A DNA stretch of 64,000 bases, taken from contig NZ_CP073766.1 in assembly GCF_018255755.1 (NCBI RefSeq), positions 558,001-622,000 on the forward strand, written 5' to 3'. Position numbers and translations under genes: made by a program. Below, piece after piece: positions 50,301 to 62,300 of this stretch. This DNA comes from Chitinophaga sp. HK235 (GTDB lineage: Bacteria; Bacteroidota; Bacteroidia; Chitinophagales; Chitinophagaceae). Positions within the stretch are counted from its first letter, which is position 1. Each line of letters starts with the position of its first letter. Under the pieces are notes generated by a model. That model had not been told where the DNA came from. It searched no databases and was given only the letters and a program-made list of their open reading frames with translations.

Positions 50301-53300
50301 TTATCATATGGTGCATGGCTGAATACCGGTTTACCGAAGAGGGTAGTGTAATCTTTACCCTGTACGCATTCGGTAGTGATAGCCGGTGGAACAGATACCG
50401 CCACAGGAGGCTGATTTACCACTGTAATTTTCACCACGTTGCTGATGTTATTGATACAAGCGCCTGAAGTAACGATCCTTCTGTACCAGATATCTGCGCT
50501 GAGCAGAGCAGGTTGATAAGTATCGCTGTTGGCACCTGTGATAGTGGTGAATGGTCCTGCTGCACCAGTAGTGCTTTGTTGCCATACGTATGTGTAAGTA
50601 CCGTTACCGCCGGTCAGTGTATTGCTACGTATAGCCGTTGGTGTTTCAGTAGTACATACGGTCTGGTCAGCCAGGATAGTATTACCCATGATAGGCATAC
50701 GGTTGATCAGCGTTACGCTGCTGCTGGTAGCAGCACATTTACCGTTGCTTACTACCCAGGTCAGCTGGGCTGTTTCACCGGCAGGTACGGTAACCGTAGT
50801 TTTTCTGTCGGTGACGTTGCTGATTTTGATCAGGGCTGCATTGCTGCTGGTTACTACCCATACACCTTTTGCACCCGGTACACCAGGATCGCTGGCGTCC
50901 ATGTTGAAGGTGGCGTCGTTGCAGTGTTCCTGGTTAGGTCCTGCATTGGCAGCTACAGGTGCCATGTAGTTGATCAGTGTTACGTCATCCCATGTTGAGC
51001 TACATACGCCGTTAGTGATGGTCCAGCGTAAAGTAACGGTGTCACCAGGATTCAGTTTTACTTTGGAAGTAGGACTGTTAATAGATCTGATCACAGCGCT
51101 ACCCTTGATGATAGACCAGAAGCCGGTTGCACTTGGTACACTTGGTGCATCAGCTGCGAGGGTGAAGTCGGTCAGCTGGTTACAAGCTTCCTGATCAGGT
51201 CCTGCATTGGCATCAAGTGCTTTAGCATAGTTGATCAGTGTTACCTGGCTAGAGGTGCTGGCGCATTCTCCATTGGTAATAGTCCACTGGAGTACTACGG
51301 TGTCACCAACCGGTACTTTCACTTTGGTAGCCGGATTATGAGGCTCATAAATAGTAGCTCTGCCTGGTACGCGGCTGACATCTGTCCAGGTGCCGGTAGC
51401 GCTGGATGAGCCAGGATCATTGGCTTCCATCACAAAGTCGGCGAGACTGTTACATTTTTCCTGGTTAGTGCCGGCAGAAGCGTTGGCGGCTGTTTTGTAG
51501 TTAATTAAGGTAACCCGGCTGGAGGTTGACTGACATGCACCGTTGGTGATAGTCCATTCCAGTACTACCGTATCGCCAACTGGTACAGTTACCGCTGTCA
51601 ACGGATCGGTAGGTTTAAGGATGGTCGCTCTTCCTGGTACACGGCTGATGTCTTTCCACATGCCGGTAGCAGTTGCCACGCTTGGAGCGTTGGCTTTCAT
51701 GATAAAGTTATCTGTTTTGTTACATTCCTTCTGGTCCGGACCTGCGTTAGCATCAGCAGCTACAGCGTAGTTGGTGATTACCACATCATCGGAGGTGGCG
51801 GCACAGGTACCGTTGGTAATGGTCCAGGTGAAGGTAACAGTAGTGCCGGCAGCAACTGTTACGTTAGTGTTAGCCTTGGTGGCGTCAGCAATAGTCACAC
51901 CGGTCATTGTAGAAGCTGTCCACTTGCCGGTTGCACCAAACTGTTTAGGTGCATTACCATTCAGTGTGAAGTTTTCATCATTACAGTGTTCCTGGTCTTT
52001 GCCTGCCTGAGCCACATCAGGAGTTTCGTAGTTGGTCAGCACCACATCATCACTGGTCATGGCGCAATTACCGTTGGTAATAGTCCAGGTGAAGGTAGCA
52101 GTTTCACCTACTGGCAGGTATACATCAGTAACCGGTTGATTTGGTTTACGGATGATTGCTTTCGGATTGTTGCTGGTCCACAGACCGGTAGCACCAGCTG
52201 CAGCCGGATCATTACCAGTCAGCTTGAGGTCTGTAGTGACATTACAGTAGGTTTTGTCTTGGCCTGCGTCGGCTTTAGCCGGCAGTTCGTAGACTTTTAC
52301 AGTAGCTGATGCGCAGGTAGTGTTACCGCAAGCACCAGTACTTTCTGCATGTACATACCAGGTAGTGGTAGTAGCTACATTTTTGAAAGTAGCTGTTCTG
52401 CCATCCGCACTTACAGCATCCGGTGTTACCGGTGTGCTGCCTGCAGTACCAGGGCAGCCATTGATATACCATTTCCAGGTTGCATTGGTATTACCATTCT
52501 CATCTGTACCGAGACTGCCACCGTTGATGGTCAGTACCACATCTCCTTTATCACAGATTTCAGCTGCATTTACAGTGATACCGGTAGGAGGTGTAGATGG
52601 TACCTGTACTTTCACAGAGAACGGATAAGTAGCCACACAACCAGCATTGTTACCATCCTGAATAGTCAGTACAAAGTTGTATGTACCGGCAGGAGTGGTA
52701 GCAGGGAAGCTAACCGGGATAGTGCCGGCGCCATTCCATACTGCATCGATGATGTCTGTGAAGGAAGGCAGAGCACTGGTAGCCGCCGCTTTGATAGAGT
52801 ATTTAGTGATGTTTCCGGTAGGGTTGGACAGCACCAGGTTGAAAGAACCGTTGCTGTTACATACCGGGTTCACAGCAGCTACTGTTACAGTAGGAGCATC
52901 ATTCAGAATCAGTTTGATAGACGATTTGCTGTCGGTGCACACGCCGTTGCTGATAGTCCAGGTCACAGTTACCGTTTGTGGAGTAGCTGTGCTGGTGAGC
53001 GTAGCGATGGCATCCGGGTTAGTATCGTTATCGAAAGTTACGCCGGTACCGGTCCACTTACCTTGTTCGGTAGCTTTAGGTTTGTTGGCGTGGAGCTGGA
53101 ACTTGTTGTTACCGCACTGGGTAATGTCGGTACCAGCATTGCTTACTGTGAGTGCTTCTGTATTAGTCAGGATAACCTGTGTAGTAGCGACGCAGGAAGC
53201 TTTGAAGTTGTTGGTCACGGTCCATACCAGTGTAACGGATTTACCCGCAGGTACATTGGTAACGGAAGTGGAGTAGTTGTTCGGATTAGTGATAGAGGCA

Positions 53301-56300
53301 CCGAAGTCAGCACCACTGAAGCTCCATTTGCCAGTCTGATCGTTCAGCGGCTGGTTGGCAACCAGATCAAACTTGCCGTTATCGCACTGCTTGATCTCTG
53401 GTTGAGGTACAGTGGCTGTAGGCATAGATCTTACCACTACCGTTGTTTTGTCGGTTACAGTACAAGAACCGTTTGTCACGGTCACTTCATACACGTTGTC
53501 ACCAACTTTAACAGGAGTGTGGGTGAAGGATACTTTGTTGTCCGCAGTTGGGAGGGCAGTACCGTCCAGTGTCCATTTAATGATGTAACCAGCGTTGCTG
53601 TTATCAATGCTGAGGGTGGTGGAAGCGCCTTCGCAGATTTCCGCCGGGTTAGCAGTGATTTTCACAGTTGGTTTACCATCAATCTTCACAGAGAATGGAT
53701 AAGTAGCCACACAACCAGCATTGTTACCGTCCTGGATAGTCAGTACAAAGTTGTATGTACCGGCAGGAGTGGTAGCAGGGAAGCTAACCGGGATAGTGCC
53801 AGCGCCATTCCATGCTGCATCGATGATGTCAGTGAAGGAAGGCAGAGCACTGGTAGCCGCCGCTTTGATAGAGTATTTAGTGATGTTACCGGTAGGGTTG
53901 GACAGCACCAGGTTGAAAGAACCATTGCTGTTACATACCGGGTTTACAGCAGCTACTGTTACAGTAGGAGCGTTATTGAGAATCAGCTTGATGGAAGATT
54001 TGCTATCTGTACAAACTCCATTGCTGATCGTCCAGGTAACTGTAACTGTTTGTGGCGCAGCACCGGATACAGTGGCGATGGCATTTGGTAATGAAGCGTT
54101 GTCGAATGTAACGCCTGCAGGACCAGTCCATTTACCTGTTTCGGTAGCTTTTGGTGCATTGGCACTGAGCTGGAATTTATTAATACCGCACTGGGTGATA
54201 TCAGTACCGGCATTGCTTACTGTGAGTGCTTCTGTATTAGTCAGGATAACCTGTGTAGTAGCGACGCAGGAAGCTTTGAAGTTGTTAGTCACAGTCCATA
54301 CCAGTGTAACGGATTTACCCGCAGGCACATTGGTTACGGAAGTGGAGTAGTTGTTCGGATCAGTGATAGTAGCACCGAAGTCAGCACCACTGAAGCTCCA
54401 TTTGCCAGTCTGATCGTTCAGCGGCTGGTTGGCAACCAGATCAAACTTGCCGTTATCGCACTGCTTGATCTCTGGTTGAGGTACAGTGGCTGTAGGCATA
54501 GACCTTACCACTACCGTTGTTTTGTCGGTTACAGTACAAGAACCGTTTGTCACGGTCACTTCATACACGTTGTCACCAACTTTAACAGGAGTGTGGGTGA
54601 AGGATACTTTGTTGTCCGCAGCTGGCAGGGCAGTACCGTCCAGTGTCCATTTAATGGTGTAACCAGAATTGCTGTTATCAATGCTGAGGGTAGTAGCCGT
54701 GCCTTCGCAGACTTCTGCCGGGTTAGCAGTGATTTTCACAGTTGGTTTACCATCAATCTTCACAGAGAATGGATAAGTAGCCACACAACCAGCATTGTTG
54801 CCATCCTGGATAGTCAGTACAAAATTGTATGTACCGGCAGGAGTAGTAACAGGGAAGCTAACCGGGATAGTGCCAGCGCCGGTCCATGCTGCATCGATGA
54901 TGTCAGTGAAGGCAGGCAGAGCGCTGGTGGCAGCTACTTTGACAGAGTATTTAGTGATGTTACCGGTAGGGTTGGACAGTACCAGGTCGAAAGAACCGTT
55001 GCTGTTACATACCGGGTTCACAGCAGCTACTGTTACAGTAGGAGCGTTATTGAGAATCAGCTTGATGGAAGATTTGCTATCTGTACAAACTCCATTGCTG
55101 ATGGTCCAGGTAACTGTAACTGTTTGTGGTGCAGCACCGGATACAGTGGCGATGGCATTTGGTAATGAAGCGTTGTCGAATGTAACGCCTGCAGGACCAG
55201 TCCATTTACCTGTTTCGGTAGCTTTTGGTGCATTGGCACCAAGCTGGAATTTATTAATACCGCACTGGGTGATATCAGTACCGGCATTGCTTACTGTGAG
55301 TGCTTCTGTATTAGTCAGGATAACCTGTGTAGTAGCGACGCAGGAAGCTTTGAAGTTGTTGGTCACGGTCCATACCAGTGTAACGGATTTACCCGCAGGT
55401 ACATTGGTTACGGAAGTGGAGTAGTTGTTTGGATCAGTGATAGTAGCACCGAAGGCAGCGCCACTGAAGCTCCATTTGCCAGTCTGATCGTTCAGCGGCT
55501 GGTTGGCAACCAGATCAAATTTGCCGTTATCGCACTGTTTGATCTCTGGTTGAGGTACAGTGGCTGTAGGCATAGATCTTACTACCACCGTTGTTTTGTC
55601 GGTTACAGTACAAGAACCGTTTGTCACGGTCACTTCATACACGTTGTCACCAACTTTAACAGGAGTGTGGGTGAAGGATACTTTGTTGTCCGCAGTTGGG
55701 AGGGCAGTACCATCCAGTGTCCATTTAATGGTGTAACCAGAATTGCTGTTATCAATGCTGAGGGTAGTAGCCGTGCCTTCGCAGACTTCTGCCGGGTTAG
55801 CAGTGATTTTCACAGTTGGTTTACCATCAATCTTCACAGAGAACGGATAGGTAGCCACGCAACCAGCATTGTTGCCATCCTGGATAGTCAGTACAAAATT
55901 GTATGTACCGGCAGGAGTAGTAACAGGGAAGCTAACCGGGATAGTGCCAGCGCCGGTCCATGCTGCATCGATGATGTCAGTGAAGGCAGGCAGAGCGCTG
56001 GTGGCAGCTGCTTTGACAGAGTATTTAGTGATGTTACCAGTAGGGTTGGACAGTACCAGGTCGAAAGAACCGTTGCTGTTACATACCGGGTTTACAGCAG
56101 CTACTGTTACAGTAGGAGCGTTATTGAGAATCAGCTTGATGGAAGATTTGCTATCTGTACAAACTCCATTGCTGATCGTCCAGGTAACTGTAACTGTTTG
56201 TGGTGCAGCACCGGATACAGTGGCGATGGCATTTGGTAATGAAGCGTTGTCGAATGTAACGCCTGCAGGACCAGTCCATTTACCTGTTTCGGTAGCTTTT

Positions 56301-59300
56301 GGTGCATTGGCACCAAGTTGGAATTTATTAATACCGCACTGGGTGATATCAGTACCGGCATTGCTTACTGTGAGCGCTTCAGTATTAGTCAGGATAACCT
56401 GTGTAGTAGCGACGCAGGAAGCTTTGAAGTTGTTGGTCACGGTCCATACCAGTGTAACGGATTTACCCGCAGGCACATTGGTAACGGAAGTGGAGTAGTT
56501 GTTCGGATTAGTGATAGAGGCACCGAAGTCAGCACCACTGAAGCTCCATTTGCCGGTCTGATCGTTCAGCGGCTGGTTGGCAACCAGATCAAATTTGCCG
56601 TTATCGCACTGCTTGATCTCTGGTTGAGGTACAGTGGCTGTAGGCATAGATCTTACCACTACCGTTGTTTTGTCGGTTACAGTACAAGAACCGTTTGTCA
56701 CGGTCACTTCGTATACGTTGTCACCAACTTTAACAGGAGTGTGGGTGAAGGATACTTTGTTGTCCGCAGTTGGGAGGGCAGTACCGTCGAGTGTCCATTT
56801 AATGGTGTAACCAGAATTGCTGTTATCAATGCTGAGGGTAGTAGCCGTGCCTTCGCAGACTTCTGCCGGGTTAGCAGTGATTTTCACAGTTGGTTTACCA
56901 TCAATCTTCACAGAGAACGGATAGGTAGCCACGCAACCAGCATTGTTGCCATCCTGGATAGTCAGTACAAAATTGTATGTACCGGCAGGAGTAGTAACAG
57001 GGAAGCTAACCGGGATAGTGCCAGCGCCGGTCCATGCTGCATCGATGATGTCAGTGAAGGCAGGCAGAGCGCTGGTGGCAGCTGCTTTGACAGAGTATTT
57101 AGTGATGTTACCAGTAGGGTTGGACAGTACCAGGTCGAAAGAACCGTTGCTGTTACATACCGGGTTTACAGCAGCTACTGTTACAGTAGGAGCGTTATTG
57201 AGAATCAGCTTGATGGAAGATTTGCTATCTGTACAAACTCCATTGCTGATGGTCCAGGTAACTGTAACTGTTTGTGGTGCAGCACCGGATACAGTGGCGA
57301 TGGCATTTGGTAATGAAGCGTTGTCGAATGTAACGCCTGCAGGACCAGTCCATTTACCTGTTTCGGTAGCTTTTGGTGCATTGGCACCAAGCTGGAATTT
57401 ATTAATACCGCACTGGGTGATATCAGTACCGGCATTGCTTACGGTGAGTGCTTCTGTATTAGTCAGTACAACCTGTGCAGTAGCGACGCAGGAAGCTTTG
57501 AAGTTGTTAGTCACAGTCCATACCAGTGTAACGGATTTACCCGCAGGCACATTGGTTACGGAAGTGGAGTAGTTGTTTGGATCAGTGATAGTAGCACCGA
57601 AGGCAGCGCCACTGAAGCTCCATTTACCAGTCTGATCGCTCAGCGGCTGGTTGGCAATGATATTGAAGGAGCTGTTATCACACTGTTTGATTACCGGTTG
57701 AGGTACAGTTGCGGTAGGCATAGACCTTACCACTACCGTAGTGTTGTCAGTTACGGTACAAGCACCGTTTGTTACGGTTACTGCGTATACGTTGTTACCA
57801 ACAGTAGGCGGCGTGTGGGTGAAGGATACTTTGTTGTCAGCAGCAGGAATGGCTGTACCGCCCAGTGTCCATTTAATGGTGTAACCAGCGTTGCTGTTAT
57901 CAATGCTGAGGGTAGTAGCCGTGCCTTCGCAGACTTCTGCCGGATTCGCAGTGATTGTCACAGTTGGTTTACCATCAATCTTCACAGAGAACGGATAGGT
58001 AGCCACACAACCTGCGTTGTTACCATCCTGTATAGTCAGTACAAAATTGTATGTACCGGCAGGAGTGGTAGCAGGGAAGCTAACCGGGATAGTACCAGCG
58101 CCGGTCCATGCTGCATCGATGATGTCAGTGAAGGCAGGCAGAGCGCTAGTGGCAGCCGCTTTGATAGAGTATTTAGTGATGTTACCGGTAGGGTTGGACA
58201 GTACCAGGTCGAAAGAACCGTTGCTGTTACATACCGGGTTCACAGCAGCTACTGTTACAGTAGGAGCGTTATTCAGAATCAGCTTGATGGAAGATTTGCT
58301 ATCTGTACAAACTCCATTGCTGATCGTCCAGGTAACTGTAACTGTTTGTGGTGCAGCACCGGATACAGTGGCGATGGCATTTGGTAATGAAGCGTTGTCG
58401 AATGTAACGCCTGCAGGGCCAGTCCATTTACCTGTTTCGGTAGCTTTTGGCGCATTGGCACCGAGCTGGAATTTATTAATACCGCACTGGGTGATATCAG
58501 TACCGGCATTGCTTACTGTGAGCGCTTCAGTATTAGTCAGGATAACCTGTGTAGTAGCGACGCAGGAAGCTTTGAAGTTGTTGGTCACGGTCCATACCAG
58601 TGTAACGGATTTACCCGCAGGTACATTGGTTACGGAAGTAGAGTAGTTGTTTGGATCAGTGATAGTAGCACCGAAGTCAGTACCACTAAAGCTCCATTTA
58701 CCGGTTTGATCGGTCAGCGGCTGGTTGGCAATGATGTTGAAGGAGCTGTTATCACACTGTTTGATTACCGGTTGAGGTACAGTTGCTTTCGGCATAGACC
58801 TTACCACTACCGTAGTGTTGTCAGTTACGGTACAAGCACCGTTTGTTACGGTTACTGCGTATACGTTGTTACCAACAGTAGGCGGCGTGTGGGCGAAGGA
58901 TACTTTGTTGTCCGCAGTTGGGATGGCAGTACCGTCGAGTGTCCATTTAATGGTGTAACCAGTGTTGCTGTTATCAATGCTGAGGGTAGTAGCCGTGCCT
59001 TCGCAGACTTCTGCCGGATTCGCAGTGATTGTCACAGTTGGTTTACCATCAATCTTCACAGAGAACGGATAGGTAGCCACGCAACCAGCATTGTTACCAT
59101 CCTGTATAGTCAGTACAAAGTTGTATGTACCGGCAGGAGTGGTAGCAGGGAAGCTAACCGGGATAGTACCAGCGCCGGTCCATGCTGCATCGATGATGTC
59201 AGTGAAGGCAGGCAGCTTGTTTGGAGCGGCAGCTGTGATAGAATATTTAGTGATGTTTCCGGTAGGGTTGGACAGCACCAGGTTGAAAGAACCGTTGCTG

Positions 59301-62300
59301 TTACATACCGGGTTCACAGCAGCTACTGTTACAGTAGGAGCGTTATTGAGAATCAGCTTGATGGAAGATTTGCTATCTGTACAAACTCCATTGCTGATCG
59401 TCCAGGTAACTGTAACTGTTTGTGGTGCAGCACCGGATACAGTGGCGATGGCATTTGGTAATGAAGCGTTGTCGAATGTAACGCCTGCAGGGCCAGTCCA
59501 TTTACCTGTTTCGGTAGCTTTTGGTGCATTGGCACCAAGCTGGAATTTATTAATACCGCACTGGGTGATATCAGTACCGGCATTGCTTACGGTGAGTGCT
59601 TCTGTATTAGTCAGTACAACCTGTGCAGTAGCGACGCAGGAAGCTTTGAAGTTGTTGGTCACGGTCCATACCAGTGTAACGGATTTACCCGCAGGCACAT
59701 TGGTTACGGAAGTGGAGTAGTTGTTTGGATCAGTGATAGTAGCACCGAAGGCAGCGCCACTGAAGCTCCATTTACCAGTCTGATCGCTCAGCGGCTGGCT
59801 GGCAATGATATTGAAGGAGCTGTTATCACACTGTTTGATTACCGGTTGAGGTACAGTTGCTGTAGGCATAGACCTTACCACTACCGTTGTGTTGTCAGTT
59901 ACGGTACAAGCACCGTTTGTTACGGTTACTGCGTACACGTTGTTACCAACAGTAGGCGGCGTGTGGGTGAAGGATACTTTATTGTCAGCAGCAGGAATGG
60001 CTGTACCGTCGAGTGTCCATTTAATGGTGTAACCAGAATTGCTGTTATCAATGCTGAGGGTAGTAGCCGTGCCTTCGCAGACTTCTGCCGGATTCGCAGT
60101 GATTGTCACAGTTGGTTTACCATCAATCTTCACAGAGAACGGATAAGTAGCTACGCAACCTACGTTGTTACCATCCTGTATAGTCAGTACAAAATTGTAT
60201 GTACCGGCAGGAGTGGTAGCAGGGAAGCTAACCGGGATAGTACCAGCGCCGGTCCATGCTGCATCGATGATGTCAGTGAAGGCAGGCAGCTTGTTTGGAG
60301 CGGCAGCTGTGATAGAATATTTAGTGATGTTTCCGGTAGGGTTGGACAGCACCAGGTTAAAGGAACCGTTGCTGTTACATACCGGGTTCACAGCAGCTAC
60401 TGTTACAGTAGGAGCGTTATTGAGTGTTAAATCTACCGTTGATTTTTTATCTGTACATACGCCGTTGCTGATAGTCCAGGTAAGTGTTACAGTCTGAGGG
60501 GCTGTACCGCTTAAGGTTGCTTTGGCATTTGGTAATGAAGCGTTGTCGAATGTAACGCCAGCAGGGCCGGTCCATTTACCGGTTTCACCGGTAGCAGGAG
60601 CGTTGGCATTGAGCTGGAACACTTTATTACCACATTGTACGATCGGATTACCCGCTTTGCTATCGGAGAGTGGTTTGGTATTAGTTAAGGTGATATTGGC
60701 ACTTGCCTGACATGTGTTATTATATTTATTACGTACAGTCCAGATAAGTGTAACGGATGTTCCGGCATTTAAACCTGTTACAGTTGTTTGCGGATTGTGT
60801 GAATCTGTAATCTGTGCGCCATTGGCAGCACCGGAAATAGTCCATTCACCTTCCTGATCAATGGGCAGTGTGGGTGCATTCAGGGTGAAGTTACCATTAT
60901 CACACTGAGGGCTGGCTGTACCAGGATTAGGAGCAGGCACTGCTCTTACCACTACATCTTTTGTGGTGGTAACAACACAGGTACCATTGGTGATGGTAAC
61001 ACCGTAGGTATAAGTACCGGCTGCAGTTGGTTTGTGTGTAAGTGTTTGCGTGCTACCTGCCTGCACAGCTCCGTTGATCGTCCATTTTTTGGTATAACCA
61101 CTGTTGGACGCATCAACGCTCAGGGTGATGGTGGTACCCAGACAGATATCTGCAGGTCCGCTGATGGTAGCATCCGGGTTTTGATCCAGTTTCAGTGTGA
61201 ATGGCGCGTCATAGGTACATCCCAGGTTGTCGTCATTCTGTACTGTCAGAATAAAATTATAGGTACCGGAAGCACTGCCTGCTGGCAGTGGCACATTAAT
61301 AGTAGTGCCGGTAGAAGGCCAGGTACCAGTAACATTAGCAAAACCAGGAAGTGCACTGGTCACTCCGGGTTTTACCGTGTATTTGGTAACGGTACCAGTT
61401 AAGCCACTGAAAGTAATCGTAAACTGACTAGCGGTCTGGCAGACAGCAGCAGCAGTCGCGGTTACCTTCGGCGCAGGGCGCAGGTGCAGGTTTACTTTGG
61501 AGAGGGCATCCGCACATTTGCCATTGCTGAGTGTCCAGGTAACTGTGACATCCTGGGTAGTAGCAGCACCAGTCAGGGTAGCTGTTGTATTATAAGCAGT
61601 GGCATCTGTGAATGTAACACCAGCAGGTCCTGTCCATTGACCTGTTTCATACTGACCTGGTTGAACACCACTGATCGGGAACGCCTTGTTGTTACATTGA
61701 GTAATGTCAACAGTGGCATTGGATTGTGGCTTCGGCAGGTTGATCAGTAATACTGTATCACTGGCGGAGCATTTAGACAGATTCTTATTGGTGATGGTCC
61801 ACACCATCGCTACAGATTTACCGATACCCAGACTGGTAACAGTAGCATTGTAAGCGGTAGGATTATTAAGGGTAGCGCCCTGGTTATCATTGTTTGCGAA
61901 GCTCCATACACCGGTCTGGTCAGCCAGTGGCTGGCTGCCATTGAGCTGGAACGTAGAGGTTTCGCACTGCTTGATATCCGCATTGGCATTCGGTTTAGGC
62001 ATGGAGTTGACAATCACCTCTGCCTGATCAGATAGTACGCACTTTCCATTCGTGACCGTAACCGTATAAATGTTCCTTACGGGAGGTACGGCACTGAGGT
62101 TGGTTACCTTGGTAGGGGTATGCGTGAGGGAAGTATTCTTCTCACCAGGGATGAGTGTTCCATTGTAATTCCATGTGATGTCGTATACGCTGTTCTCCGG
62201 CTGGATTTCCAGTTTGGCAATTTCGCCTTCACAGATGCTTGGAGGTGTCAGCAGTTTAACATTTACGATAGGTTTCTGGTATACCGTAATCACAGCGTGG

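Noticed and set aside
52607..60424. Possible CRISPR or satellite array
   Set aside because: Unit length is 1074 bp, in frame, coding and without spacers, so it is a protein repeat.
52349..60497. Series of plus-strand ORFs repeated every 1074 bases
   Set aside because: They are shadows of the tandem coding units of the giant gene, repeating only because the units do.
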